Of a DNA stretch of 64,000 nucleotides, positions 9,118 to 20,646 are shown piece after piece. The notes beneath the pieces are model-generated. The model worked only from the letters and a program-made list of their open reading frames with translations, was not told the origin of the DNA and ran no database searches. The translations under genes were made by a program, and so were the position numbers. Source of the stretch: Phytobacter diazotrophicus (GTDB taxonomy: Bacteria > Pseudomonadota > Gammaproteobacteria > Enterobacterales > Enterobacteriaceae); assembly GCA_004346725.1 (NCBI GenBank), contig SMDE01000007.1, positions 62,001 through 126,000 on the forward strand. The letters are read 5' to 3'. Within the stretch, counting starts at the first letter, position 1, and each line of letters starts with the position of its first letter.

Positions 9118-9144
9118 ATATCGACACAACAGGCATTAACTTTA
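9118..9144 (-). promoter_or_regulatory. sigma-28 (FliA) promoter of the Tar/Tsr-like receptor
   Basis: On the minus strand TAAAGTTA (9144-9137), an 11-base spacer, then GTCGATAT (9125-9118). This matches TAAAGTTT at 7/8 and GCCGATAA at 6/8, with correct spacing. It is the second flagellar promoter in front of a chemoreceptor in this window. Confidence 0.78.
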
Positions 9145-9227
9145 TGGTGGCGCACGCCAGACCTGTTAATTTTCGGGGTTGACAAGGGGGCTCATGCGTC
9201 TGGTTCCCCCTGCCCTTACCCACAATT

Positions 9228-9459
9228 TCACACTGACAGCATCGTCTCTTGTAACGCTCCCTCAAGAGAGGCGACCTGCTGTAACGCATCGTCATGAAGA
9301 TATTGTAACTGCCCGTTGAGCGCGGGCGCATGGGCTTCGTATACCGTACCCGCTCCGTTACGCCGGTAAGCGGATCACATAGCGCGTGGGGCTGATAGAG
9401 CCAGTGCCGATGATCGCTTTATTTTCTGCTCTTCCTACCCAGGCGAATAAGCCACTTGA
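9228..9459 (-). pseudogene. remnant of an unidentified gene, frameshifted
   Basis: On the minus strand one open frame (9459-9361) encodes a natural-looking segment including RAENKAIIGTGSISPTRYVI and is cut by TAA at 9360-9358. A +/-1 shift continues smoothly into a second frame (TVYEAHAPALNGQLQYLHDD..., helical) that ends at a TGA at 9230-9228. Neither frame has a start codon in a sensible place. Together they look like about 75-80 residues from the C-terminus of a decayed gene. I do not recognise the family. The stretch 9145-9227 beyond it shows nothing. Confidence 0.35.
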
Positions 9460-9480
9460 TCATTTCAAATGCCAGAAGTA

Positions 9481-9496
9481 CTGTATATAAAAACAG
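9481..9496. promoter_or_regulatory. LexA (SOS) box of umuC
   Basis: CTGTATATAAAAACAG fits the LexA consensus CTGT-N8-ACAG with an AT-only centre, and the flanking TA is also typical. It lies 25 bases before the umuC ATG. This places umuC under direct SOS control. Confidence 0.9.
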
Positions 9497-9521
9497 TGTT
9501 TATAAAAGAGGCCAGATCATC

Positions 9522-10775
9522 ATGTTCGCCCTTGTTGACGTGAACTCGTTCTACACCAGTTGTGAAACCGTCTGGCGGCCCGACCTGAGCGGTAAACCGG
9601 TGGTGGTGCTCTCAAATAACGATGGCTGTATTGTGTCCCGCTCAGCCGAAGCCAAAGCTCTGGGCATTGGTATGGCGGAGCCTTATTTCAAACAAAAAGA
9701 TCTGTTGCAGCGGCATGGCGTGGCGGTATTCAGCAGCAATTACGCCTTATATGGCGATATGAGCCAGCGGGTAATGACGACGCTGGAGGAAATTTGCCCG
9801 CGGGTAGATCAGTACAGTATTGATGAAGCGTTTGTGGATCTTTCCGGTATTCCCAACCTCAAACGCTTCGGTAAATATATTCGCGATACCGTTTATCAAC
9901 GCACCATGCTGACCGTCGGGGTGGGTATCGCACCGACAAAAACGCTGGCAAAACTGGCAAATTACGCAGCCAAAAGGTGGCCAGCGCAGAGCGGTGGCGT
10001 GGTGGATATCTCAACGCCCGCCAGACAACACCGGTTGATGGCAGCCATCCCCGTAGAAGAGGTCTGGGGCATTGGTCGACGGCTGACGAAAAAGCTGAAC
10101 ACCATGAATATCACCACCGTGCTGGATCTGGCGAAATGCGATTTATGGTTTATCCGCAAAAACTTCAGCGTGGTACTCGAAAGAACCGTTCGCGAACTGC
10201 GTGGCGAACCCTGTCTCGGTTTTCAGGAATTCTCTCCGGCAAAGCATGAAATTATTAGTTCGCGATCTTTTGGTCAGCGAATTAGCGATTATTCCTCAGT
10301 CCGTGAAGGTATCAGTACCTGGGCGGCCAGAGCAGCAGAAAAATTACGTGCTCAGCATCAATATTGCCGATATATCGGCGCGTTTATAAAAAGTAGTCCA
10401 CACGATCCTGATGAACCTTATTACAGCAATAGCGCAGGAATTACGCTACTCACCCCCACCCAGGACACCAGAGATATTATTGCCGCAGCAACGCGTAGCC
10501 TGGATATTATCTGGAAGCAAGGTCCGCGATATCAAAAAGCGGGTGTTATATTAGGAGACTTCTTTAGTCAAGGCGTTGCACAACTTAATTTATTCGATGA
10601 GTATGCCCCCCGGCCAAATAGCCAGACACTGATGGGCGTAATGGATCTCATGAACAAGAAAGGTAATAAAATGTGGTTTGCTGGCCAGGGCGTGACCCCG
10701 GCCTGGTCAATGAAACGACACCTGCTCTCGCCAGCCTGGACCACCCGAATTGAGGATATCCCGCTGGCACAGTAG
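9522..10775 (+). CDS. umuC: UmuC, Y-family translesion DNA polymerase (no umuD beside it)
   Basis: Catalytic subunit of DNA polymerase V, 417 residues (E. coli 422). Catalytic carboxylates are Asp6 (FALVDVNSF) and Asp101-Glu102 (YSIDEAFVD). The palm/finger region is followed by a helix-hairpin-helix segment (VWGIGRRLTKKL), the little-finger domain, and a beta-clamp motif QLNLF at 354-358. The ATG at 9522 (MFALVDVNSFY) is the family start, with AGAGG upstream. UmuC normally needs cleaved UmuD'2. The 440 bases before this gene hold only a LexA box and a gene remnant, so UmuD must come from elsewhere. It converges with smrA. Confidence 0.93.
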   Translation: MFALVDVNSFYTSCETVWRPDLSGKPVVVLSNNDGCIVSRSAEAKALGIGMAEPYFKQKDLLQRHGVAVFSSNYALYGDMSQRVMTTLEEICPRVDQYSIDEAFVDLSGIPNLKRFGKYIRDTVYQRTMLTVGVGIAPTKTLAKLANYAAKRWPAQSGGVVDISTPARQHRLMAAIPVEEVWGIGRRLTKKLNTMNITTVLDLAKCDLWFIRKNFSVVLERTVRELRGEPCLGFQEFSPAKHEIISSRSFGQRISDYSSVREGISTWAARAAEKLRAQHQYCRYIGAFIKSSPHDPDEPYYSNSAGITLLTPTQDTRDIIAAATRSLDIIWKQGPRYQKAGVILGDFFSQGVAQLNLFDEYAPRPNSQTLMGVMDLMNKKGNKMWFAGQGVTPAWSMKRHLLSPAWTTRIEDIPLAQ

Positions 10776-10793
10776 CCGCCAGTTAGCGGCTAC
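10772..10793. terminator. hairpin spanning the umuC and smrA stop codons
   Basis: GTAGCCGC, loop CAGTTA, GCGGCTAC: a perfect 8-bp stem. It contains the umuC stop (TAG, 10773-10775) and, in its loop, the smrA stop on the other strand (10783-10785). The two genes converge with only 7 bases between them. No U-run follows, so termination strength is uncertain. Confidence 0.4.
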
Positions 10794-11346
10794 GCTTGGC
10801 GTGGCGCTCCCAGTTTTCCTGCTTCGCCTCTGCCGATTTGCGTAATGACACATAGCATGCGCCGTTGCCGCCATGACGCGGTTGTGCGACGCAAAATGCC
10901 TGAACATCGTCAAATTCGGTTAACCAGCGGGCAAGATAGCTGCGAATAATATTGGCATGGGCGTTATCGTCGCGCCCTTTCCCATGAATTATCAGGAGAT
11001 TACGCAATCCGTCTTGCCGCGCCTGATGCACAAAGCGAAATAGCAGTTGTCGACACTGCTCCACGGGCTGGCGTAACAGGCTGAGGCTGGCCTGCTGGGA
11101 GTACTTGCCGGTACGAAGCTTATCAATCACCCCGGTTTGCAACCCCTCGCGGCGGAATTCCAGCGGAGTATCAAGGGGTAAGACATCAAGGAACCCGGTG
11201 GTCAGGAAGTTATCAAGTTGCAATGTATCGATATGCTGTGGTGCACGCGTGTTTCGGGCCGGATGCCAGTGAACATCGGCACAGCGCTTAAGTGGCTGGA
11301 CATCCTCCATGGCGTCAAGAAACAGTGATTTGTCATCAGGGTTCAT
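10783..11346 (-). CDS. smrA: SmrA, Smr-domain DNA endonuclease
   Basis: Cytosolic protein of 187 residues, orthologous to E. coli SmrA (YdaL), which nicks DNA in vitro. A poorly conserved N-terminal half leads into a C-terminal Smr domain with the signature HGKG at 121-124 followed by the PRHGGNGACYVSLR segment. The acidic N-terminus (MNPDDKSLFLDAMEDV) is typical of the family. It is convergent with umuC and divergent from mcaS, as in E. coli where mcaS lies just upstream of ydaL. Its biological role is not firmly known. Confidence 0.9.
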   Translation of the reverse strand: MNPDDKSLFLDAMEDVQPLKRCADVHWHPARNTRAPQHIDTLQLDNFLTTGFLDVLPLDTPLEFRREGLQTGVIDKLRTGKYSQQASLSLLRQPVEQCRQLLFRFVHQARQDGLRNLLIIHGKGRDDNAHANIIRSYLARWLTEFDDVQAFCVAQPRHGGNGACYVSLRKSAEAKQENWERHAKRSR

Positions 11347-11542
11347 GGTTTTGTCCTCCCGCTACATCTGAGGGACTTACTATAGCGGGCGCGGCAGCCC
11401 GCCACAATGCCTGATATTCATTTAATGGCTGACAATTAGTGAGGTATTTGAAGCAATTATCGGAAATTAATTTCGCTTGCTATTTAACTCCACTTAACTA
11501 CAAGTTTACTGCCATTAACCTCAAAAATTTCAGTTAAATTAT

Positions 11543-11558
11543 CGTGAAACTAATCACC
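11543..11558. promoter_or_regulatory. CRP-type site upstream of mcaS
   Basis: CGTGA-AACTAA-TCACC keeps both GTGA/TCAC core halves with the CRP spacing of six bases. Its centre lies about 52 bases before the predicted mcaS start, two to three helical turns off the -10 region. E. coli mcaS is a CRP-activated sRNA, which fits. Confidence 0.65.
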
Positions 11559-11602
11559 ATTTCATACTGGAATTATCTGGCATGGGAACTATAACTATAT
11601 TT

Positions 11603-11697
11603 ACCGCGCAAGGATGAAGTTTAAAATAATTACCGAACGGACGCGTTGCTGTGTGTACTGTAGAGCCTGACGGATGTCGGCAGGCTCTATTTTTTTA
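11603..11697 (+). ncRNA. mcaS: McaS small regulatory RNA
   Basis: Hfq-dependent sRNA of about 95 nt that in E. coli represses csgD and activates flhDC and pgaA, balancing curli, motility and adhesin. The stretch GCTGTGTGTACTGTAGAG at about 11647-11664 matches the E. coli RNA as I recall it. The 3' hairpin TAGAGCCTG/CAGGCTCTA (11661-11669, 11681-11689) followed by seven T is the terminator. A -10 like TATAAC (11590-11595) and a CRP site precede it. Position next to smrA is conserved. The 5' end differs from E. coli, so the start is approximate. The rest of 11347-11902 shows no gene. Confidence 0.85.
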
Positions 11698-11902
11698 TTT
11701 CCGCAACAATAAAGAATATATCATCTATTCAGTGACCCAACATTTCCTATAGCGAAAACTATTCACCCCATGAATAATTAATAATCTTTCTCGATTCTCT
11801 TTGATTTATTGCGCCTCTAATGGGGTATAGAGTCACTTTCTTGATCGTGCTAGATTGCGCCACTCCCCCTGTGCTATTGCGATATTAGAGAAAGGATTGC
11901 CG

Positions 11903-12418
11903 ATGCTTACGCTACTTGAGGATAAAATTGCCACTCCGCTGGGTCCACTGTGGGTACTGTGCGACGAAACATTTCATTTGCGCGCGGTTGAGTGGGAAGA
12001 ACATAGTGAACGCATGAATGAACTGCTGGATATTCATTATCGCAAGGAAGGTTACACGCGCATTCCTGCCACGAATCCCGGTGGATTAAGCCGCAAGCTT
12101 CTGGACTATTTCGAGGGCGATCTGGCGGTGATAGATACTCTGCCAACCGCCACGGCGGGTACCCCCTTTCAACGTGAAGTCTGGAAAGCGTTACGTGAGA
12201 TCCCGTGTGGCCACGTGATGCATTATGGTCAGTTAGCGGAGAGGCTCGGACGAATCGGTGCCGCGCGGGCGGTTGGTGCCGCGAACGGTTCAAATCCGGT
12301 CAGTATTGTGGTTCCCTGCCATCGGGTGATTGGCCGCAACGGCACCATGACCGGCTATGCAGGTGGCGTGCAACGTAAAGAGTGGTTGTTGCTGCACGAA
12401 GGCTACTTGCTATTGTGA
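11903..12418 (+). CDS. ogt: Ogt, O6-methylguanine-DNA methyltransferase
   Basis: Suicide repair protein of 171 residues, the same length as E. coli Ogt. It moves alkyl groups from O6-alkylguanine or O4-alkylthymine to its own cysteine. The acceptor Cys139 lies in the invariant PCHRV motif, preceded by the helix-turn-helix recognition segment ([20 protein letters not shown]). The ATG at 11903 ([14 protein letters not shown]) matches the family start; an upstream in-frame extension to 11855 does not. It is followed by fnr on the same strand after a hairpin. In E. coli the abg genes separate ogt from mcaS; here they are adjacent. Confidence 0.95.
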   Translation: MLTLLEDKIATPLGPLWVLCDETFHLRAVEWEEHSERMNELLDIHYRKEGYTRIPATNPGGLSRKLLDYFEGDLAVIDTLPTATAGTPFQREVWKALREIPCGHVMHYGQLAERLGRIGAARAVGAANGSNPVSIVVPCHRVIGRNGTMTGYAGGVQRKEWLLLHEGYLLL

Positions 12419-12450
12419 AAAAAAGAGGCTCTTTGTGCTCTTTTTCGCGG
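12419..12450. terminator. terminator after ogt
   Basis: AAAAAGAG and CTCTTTTT flank GCTCTTTGTG right after the ogt stop, giving an A/U-rich stem with a T-run on the plus strand. The stem is short in G-C pairs, so strength is uncertain. Confidence 0.45.
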
Positions 12451-12593
12451 GATTCTGTGGTAAAAGCCTTACTGAAACGATGGAATATCAATGAGATGGT
12501 CTTCTCCCCTGTTTCATCGTTTTTCACACCTGTTTTAATTCTACTGAATTGACGTTTCGCCAGGCTTACGTGTTCAAGAAAAAGATGATAAAA

Positions 12594-12607
12594 TTGACTA
12601 AAATCAA
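12594..12607. promoter_or_regulatory. FNR box, autoregulation of fnr
   Basis: TTGACTAAAATCAA matches the FNR consensus TTGAT-N4-ATCAA with one mismatch. It lies 20 bases before the fnr start codon, the position of the known autorepression site in E. coli. Anaerobic FNR binding here would block fnr transcription. Confidence 0.88.
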
Positions 12608-12626
12608 TTACGGCTTGAGCAGACCT

Positions 12627-13379
12627 ATGATCCCGGAAAAGCGAATTATACGACGCATTCAGTCTGGCGGTTGTGCAATCCATTGCCAGGATTGCAGTAT
12701 TAGCCAGCTCTGCATCCCCTTCACACTCAATGAACACGAGCTCGATCAGCTCGACAACATCATTGAGCGCAAAAAGCCCATCCAGAAAGGTCAAACTCTG
12801 TTTAAAGCTGGGGATGAACTGAAATCGCTTTACGCTATTCGTTCCGGCACGATCAAGAGCTACACCATCACTGAACAGGGTGACGAGCAAATCACCGGTT
12901 TCCATCTGGCGGGCGATCTGGTCGGCTTTGACGCCATCGGCACTGGCCACCACCCGAGCTTTGCTCAGGCGCTGGAAACGTCAATGGTTTGTGAAATCCC
13001 GTTCGAAACGCTGGATGACCTGTCAGGCAAAATGCCGAACCTGCGTCAGCAGATGATGCGCCTGATGAGCGGTGAAATCAAAGGCGATCAGGACATGATC
13101 CTGTTGCTGTCGAAAAAGAACGCCGAGGAGCGCCTGGCTGCGTTTATCTATAATCTGTCCCGTCGTTTCGCTCAGCGTGGTTTCTCTCCGCGTGAGTTCC
13201 GCCTGACCATGACACGTGGCGATATCGGTAACTATTTAGGCCTGACCGTAGAAACCATCAGCCGTCTGTTGGGTCGTTTCCAGAAGAGCGGTATGCTGGC
13301 GGTGAAAGGCAAATATATCACCATCGAGAACAGCGATATCCTGGCTCAGCTTGCCGGACATTCGCGTAACGTCGCCTGA
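12627..13379 (+). CDS. fnr: FNR, oxygen-sensing global regulator
   Basis: CRP-family regulator of 250 residues, nearly identical to E. coli FNR. Cluster ligands Cys20, Cys23 and Cys29 ([11 protein letters not shown]) and the internal cysteine in SMVCEIPFE hold an O2-labile [4Fe-4S] cluster. A cyclic-nucleotide-like barrel is followed by a dimer helix and a C-terminal helix-turn-helix ([19 protein letters not shown]). The start [10 protein letters not shown] at 12627 is the E. coli start; the open frame extending to 12549 crosses the FNR box and is not used. It activates anaerobic respiration genes and represses aerobic ones. Confidence 0.98.
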   Translation: MIPEKRIIRRIQSGGCAIHCQDCSISQLCIPFTLNEHELDQLDNIIERKKPIQKGQTLFKAGDELKSLYAIRSGTIKSYTITEQGDEQITGFHLAGDLVGFDAIGTGHHPSFAQALETSMVCEIPFETLDDLSGKMPNLRQQMMRLMSGEIKGDQDMILLLSKKNAEERLAAFIYNLSRRFAQRGFSPREFRLTMTRGDIGNYLGLTVETISRLLGRFQKSGMLAVKGKYITIENSDILAQLAGHSRNVA

Positions 13380-13524
13380 TTTTATCCCCCTCATTTTGAC
13401 CTTTTGCCGGACGCTTAAATTTTTCTGTTTTATTGATCTGGCAAAAGGTTTTCCCTGTTTCATTCAGTACTTATAGGTTATCTTGTATTTACAGACTGTG
13501 GTGACAGATGTAAGGAGACCCTGT

Positions 13525-14475
13525 ATGGCTAAGTATCAAAATATGCTGGTCGCCATCGATCCTAACCAGGACGATCAGCCCGCATTACGACGCGCCGTGT
13601 ATTTACATCAACGGATTGGCGGCCGGATTAAAGCTTTCCTGCCGATCTATGATTTCTCTTACGAGATGACCACCCTTCTGTCCCCTGACGAACGCACAGC
13701 CATGAGACAAGGCGTGATCAGCCAGCGTACGGCCTGGATTCGTGAACAGGCAAAGTACTATATAGACGCTGGCGTCCCTATTGATATTAAAGTGGTGTGG
13801 CATAACCGTCCCTTCGAAGCCATCATTCAGGAAGTGATGTCCGGCGGCCACGACTTGCTGCTGAAAATGGCCCACCAGCATGACAAACTGGAATCCGTTA
13901 TCTTCACCCCCACCGACTGGCATCTGCTGCGTAAATGCCCTTGCCCGGTCTGGATGGTCAAAGACCAGCCCTGGCCAGAAGGCGGGAAAGCGCTGGTGGC
14001 GGTCAACCTTGCCAGCGAGGAGCTCTATCACAACGCGCTGAACGAAAAGCTGGTGAAAGAGACGCTGCAACTGGCAGAACAGGTCAACCACACCGAAGTT
14101 CATCTGGTTGGCGCCTATCCGGTAACCCCAATTAACATTGCCATTGAACTGCCGGAATTTGACCCGAGCGTCTATAACGACGCAATTCGCGGCCAACACC
14201 TTATTGCCATGAAAGCCCTACGGCAGAAATTCGGTATTGATGAAAAAGTGACCCATGTGAATAAAGGCCTGCCGGAAGAGGTCATTCCGGATCTGGCGGA
14301 ACATTTACAGGCCGGGATCGTCGTACTGGGCACCGTCGGGCGCACCGGGATCTCAGCCGCGTTCCTCGGAAATACCGCTGAACAGGTGATTGACCACCTG
14401 CGCTGCGACTTGCTGGTCATCAAACCGGACGACTACCAGAGCCCGATTGAACTGGATGACGAAGAAGACGATTAA
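13525..14475 (+). CDS. uspE: UspE, tandem-domain universal stress protein
   Basis: Cytosolic stress protein of 316 residues, equal in length and very similar to E. coli UspE. Two Usp domains lie in tandem (about 1-150 and 160-305). The second carries the [20 protein letters not shown] nucleotide-loop pattern, and the tail is acidic (LDDEEDD). E. coli UspE affects aggregation, motility and stress resistance. The ATG at 13525 is preceded by AAGGAG. It follows fnr on the same strand with its own upstream region and ends at a strong terminator. Confidence 0.96.
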   Translation: MAKYQNMLVAIDPNQDDQPALRRAVYLHQRIGGRIKAFLPIYDFSYEMTTLLSPDERTAMRQGVISQRTAWIREQAKYYIDAGVPIDIKVVWHNRPFEAIIQEVMSGGHDLLLKMAHQHDKLESVIFTPTDWHLLRKCPCPVWMVKDQPWPEGGKALVAVNLASEELYHNALNEKLVKETLQLAEQVNHTEVHLVGAYPVTPINIAIELPEFDPSVYNDAIRGQHLIAMKALRQKFGIDEKVTHVNKGLPEEVIPDLAEHLQAGIVVLGTVGRTGISAAFLGNTAEQVIDHLRCDLLVIKPDDYQSPIELDDEEDD

Positions 14476-14491
14476 CCCCAACACGCAGCAA

Positions 14492-14514
14492 AACGCCCGC
14501 CACTCGCGGGCGTT
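14492..14514. terminator. terminator between uspE and the LysR gene
   Basis: AACGCCCGC, loop CACTC, GCGGGCGTT followed by TTCTTTTT. It is a strong GC stem with a T-rich tail 16 bases after the uspE stop. The convergent LysR gene ends at 14521 just beyond. Confidence 0.85.
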
Positions 14515-14520
14515 TTCTTT

Positions 14521-15396
14521 TTATTGCTGGCCTCGCCAGTGCTGCAAATAGTGCCGCAGCCAGCTTCCGGCAACACCGGGCGGCTGTTTTTTATTCCACA
14601 ACATGTCGACAGGGATGCTTTGCGGCCAGCCTGGTACATCGACACGCGTCAATTTTTTTGCCCCGGAAAACTCATCCACCAACGCACAGGGTAATGCGCA
14701 CCAGCCAAATCCCTGTTCCGCCATACTGAGCAACAGCAGATAGCTCGGCGCTGACCATACCGGGCCGCGCGCGGGCGTATTACGGTTTTCCAGATAGGTA
14801 TTAAGCCGCAGCTCACGCCAGGTACGTAATTGTGCCTCAGAGACACTCCCCTGCTGCGCCAGCGGATGCCCGTGCGCCACGTAGATATCCATCTGACTCT
14901 GCATTGGCAGGCGCATCGCGCTGATGTCCGTCGGATAGGCATTGCGGGCTTCCGTTAAGCCTAACTGTGCCCGCCCTTTTTGCAGGAGATCGATGACATC
15001 CTCGTTTTCGCCAATCAGACACTCAAATTCGGTATGGGGATAGCGCTTGTCGAACTCTCCCAACAGATCCGCCAGCGTATCCGGGTTCAACGTATCGGAA
15101 AGGATGAACGTCAGCCGCGTTTCCGTTTCCCCCGCCAGCCAGACCGCCAGCTCATCCAGTTTATCGCTGGCGGCGAGAATGGCCTGCACGTAGCTGAGCG
15201 CCCTTACACCTTCCGGTGTCAGCACCGGATGACGCGCTGAGCGATCAAAGAGCGCCACGCCCAAGTCTGCTTCCAGATTAGCGATGGCGGTACTGATGGT
15301 GGACTGGCTTTTGCGCAGCTTCCGCGCAGCAGCAGAGAAGGAGCCAGAGGCAACGGTTTCAACAAAGGCAGTCAGAGCTTCAGGAGAGTAGCGCAT
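14521..15396 (-). CDS. LysR-family regulator, likely of the PACE efflux gene
   Basis: DNA-binding regulator of 291 residues with an N-terminal winged helix (residues 3-60, AARKLRKSQSTISTAIANLE) and a LysR effector domain starting near ETRLTFILSDTLNP. It is divergent from the PACE transporter gene with 102 bases between the two start codons. LysR regulators divergent from PACE genes are a common arrangement (AceR/AceI). It is therefore inferred to activate that gene in response to a cationic biocide or polyamine-like ligand. Confidence 0.9.
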   Translation of the reverse strand: MRYSPEALTAFVETVASGSFSAAARKLRKSQSTISTAIANLEADLGVALFDRSARHPVLTPEGVRALSYVQAILAASDKLDELAVWLAGETETRLTFILSDTLNPDTLADLLGEFDKRYPHTEFECLIGENEDVIDLLQKGRAQLGLTEARNAYPTDISAMRLPMQSQMDIYVAHGHPLAQQGSVSEAQLRTWRELRLNTYLENRNTPARGPVWSAPSYLLLLSMAEQGFGWCALPCALVDEFSGAKKLTRVDVPGWPQSIPVDMLWNKKQPPGVAGSWLRHYLQHWRGQQ

Positions 15397-15498
15397 GATG
15401 TATCTATTTTAACGATGGTATCTATCTTTAATTTATCTCATAAAACGATAAAAATCCTCTCAGCTAAACCCGTCAAACGACAAAGAGGACCCAAAATC

Positions 15499-15954
15499 AT
15501 GCAACAACCTGCCGTACAGCGCCGCACTCTGGCCGAGCGTATCTTTCACGCAGTGAGCTTCGAAGTGATCGCCACCGCCATTTGCGCCCCGGCCAGCGCC
15601 TGGATAATGCAGCGTCCGGTGCTGGAGATGGGCGGATTGACATTATTGCTGGCTACCGCGGCGATGATCTGGAACGTGATTTACAATGCGCTATTTGACA
15701 GGCTTTGGCCGGTTCATCGCCTGGCGCGTACCGCGAAGGTCCGCGCCTGCCATGCGCTGGGGTTTGAAGGGGGGTTTATCGTGATTGGCGTGACCATAGC
15801 CTCGCTGACGCTTGGCATCGGCCTGGTAGAAGCGTTCTTACTGGAGATCGGCTTTTTCCTCTTCTTCCTTCCCTACACCATGGCGTTTAACTGGATCTAC
15901 GACATAGTGCGCGCCCGGGTGGTTCACCGTCAGGCGGCGCGCATATGTCAGTAA
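15499..15954 (+). CDS. PACE-family small multidrug/biocide efflux protein
   Basis: Inner-membrane proton-coupled exporter of 151 residues. It is made of two tandem bacterial transmembrane pairs, giving four helices (about 18-36, 45-65, 83-107 and 112-133). Family marks visible are ERIFHAVSFE in helix 1, where the conserved Glu is essential in AceI, and WNVIYNALFD at the end of helix 2. Family members export chlorhexidine, acriflavine or short diamines. The ATG at 15499 has AAAGAGGAC upstream; the open frame running back to 15415 has no ribosome site. It is absent from this position in E. coli. Confidence 0.9.
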   Translation: MQQPAVQRRTLAERIFHAVSFEVIATAICAPASAWIMQRPVLEMGGLTLLLATAAMIWNVIYNALFDRLWPVHRLARTAKVRACHALGFEGGFIVIGVTIASLTLGIGLVEAFLLEIGFFLFFLPYTMAFNWIYDIVRARVVHRQAARICQ

Positions 15955-15975
15955 GATGTTTCGGGTACGCCTGTT

Positions 15976-17097
15976 TTAACTGCGCGTTCCCGTCATCGTC
16001 TCTTGCTGGCTGTCGGCATCCGGCACGCCAGCGGGCCAGGGTCCTTTAACCACGGTAGTCGGTAGCGCCAGTTGCACGTCGTTCGCCGCCAGTTGCTCCA
16101 TAATGCGGATATTAATCTCCTGCTGGATATCCATATATTTGTTGTAATCCGCGGTATTGACGATATGGACAACTTCAAAGTTGAGTCGATCGGTGCCGAA
16201 ACCGAGAAAATGAGCGCGGTCGAATTTGGTTTCGCCGACGTCATTAATGATGGTTTTTATCATCTCGCCAATCTGACGGAGTTTATCCGGCGGGGTTGAC
16301 AAGGCGACACCGAAAGTAAAAACGATACGTCGGGTTTGCATACGCTTATAGTTATGCAGCGTCTGCTGCAGAAGAATGGCGTTACCACAGACAATCTGCT
16401 CTCCGCTCAAACTGCGTATGCGCGTGGTTTTGAGGCCAATATGCTCAACCGTGCCGGCGACATCGTTAAACACCACGAAATCTCCAATTTCAAAAGGCTT
16501 ATCAAAACCAATCGACAGCGAGGCAAAAACATCGCTGAGGATGGTCTGTACCGCCAGGGCGATGGCAATACCGCCGACGCCGAGGCTTGCCACCAGCGCG
16601 GTAATATTCACCCCGACATTCGCCAGAATTGACAGCAGCATCACGGTCCATACCAGCATCCGTAACAGCAGTCCGGTGATGACCAGCGTCACCGGGTTTT
16701 TATGCATACCGGGTTCATAACGCAACTGATGCAGCCAGGAGATAATCCCCTGATCAAACCAGAGCGCCATTTGAATGGCGAGCACCAAAAACCAGGCATG
16801 ACTGATTGTCGCGGAGAGATTTGTGGGGAGCTCAACAAAACGCAGGCTAAAAAGAAACGCTGCGATAAAGAGCAGCACCTTGCTGGTTCTGACTAACATA
16901 TCATTCAGCACCAGACGCATTTTCTGCGTGCTTTGATGCTTATCGCCCCAGCTCTGCACGCCTTTACCAACGATACGCAGTAAACGGTTAAGCAACCAGT
17001 AGGCCAATATCGTAATGATGACGACCGTGAAGACAGCAATCCAGAACGATGGCGTCATCATTAAAGATATCAAATCGAAACGTGATAAAAATTCCAT
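15976..17097 (-). CDS. MscS-family mechanosensitive channel
   Basis: Inner-membrane channel of 373 residues. Several hydrophobic helices precede the pore helix GVGGIAIALAVQTILSDVF and the beta domain (SIGFDKPFEIGDFVVF), followed by the cytoplasmic cage. It would open on hypo-osmotic shock. The start at 17097 (MEFLSRFDL) is preferred over 17145 because GAGGGA lies just upstream. E. coli has ynaI near uspE, but the YnaI pore sequence as I recall it differs, so this is a different MscS subfamily at a similar place. It lies downstream of pntB, beyond a terminator. Confidence 0.88.
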   Translation of the reverse strand: MEFLSRFDLISLMMTPSFWIAVFTVVIITILAYWLLNRLLRIVGKGVQSWGDKHQSTQKMRLVLNDMLVRTSKVLLFIAAFLFSLRFVELPTNLSATISHAWFLVLAIQMALWFDQGIISWLHQLRYEPGMHKNPVTLVITGLLLRMLVWTVMLLSILANVGVNITALVASLGVGGIAIALAVQTILSDVFASLSIGFDKPFEIGDFVVFNDVAGTVEHIGLKTTRIRSLSGEQIVCGNAILLQQTLHNYKRMQTRRIVFTFGVALSTPPDKLRQIGEMIKTIINDVGETKFDRAHFLGFGTDRLNFEVVHIVNTADYNKYMDIQQEINIRIMEQLAANDVQLALPTTVVKGPWPAGVPDADSQQETMTGTRS

Positions 17098-17143
17098 TCT
17101 TTCCCTCATCAAAGCCGTGAAGAGAAAAAGTATAGACGCAGAC

Positions 17144-17170
17144 AAAAAAAAACCGCTCCGAAGAGCGGTT
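17144..17170 (-). terminator. terminator of pntAB
   Basis: Minus-strand stem AACCGCTC, loop TTCG, GAGCGGTT (17170-17151) followed by a run of T (17150-17144). It is a classic UUCG-loop intrinsic terminator 17 bases past the pntB stop. Confidence 0.93.
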
Positions 17171-17187
17171 GAGATACGCGCAGAGAA

Positions 17188-18579
<1,392 letters not shown>

Positions 18580-18586
18580 CTACCCC

Positions 18587-20646
<2,060 letters not shown>

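Noticed and set aside
9145-9480. Hidden umuD upstream of umuC
   Set aside because: Six-frame reading shows no Ser-Lys protease core, Ala-Gly cleavage motif or S24 fold. The only protein-like stretch is on the opposite strand.
15976-17097. Calling the MscS-type channel ynaI
   Set aside because: The location near uspE is similar, but the pore-helix sequence differs from YnaI as I recall it and the length is greater.
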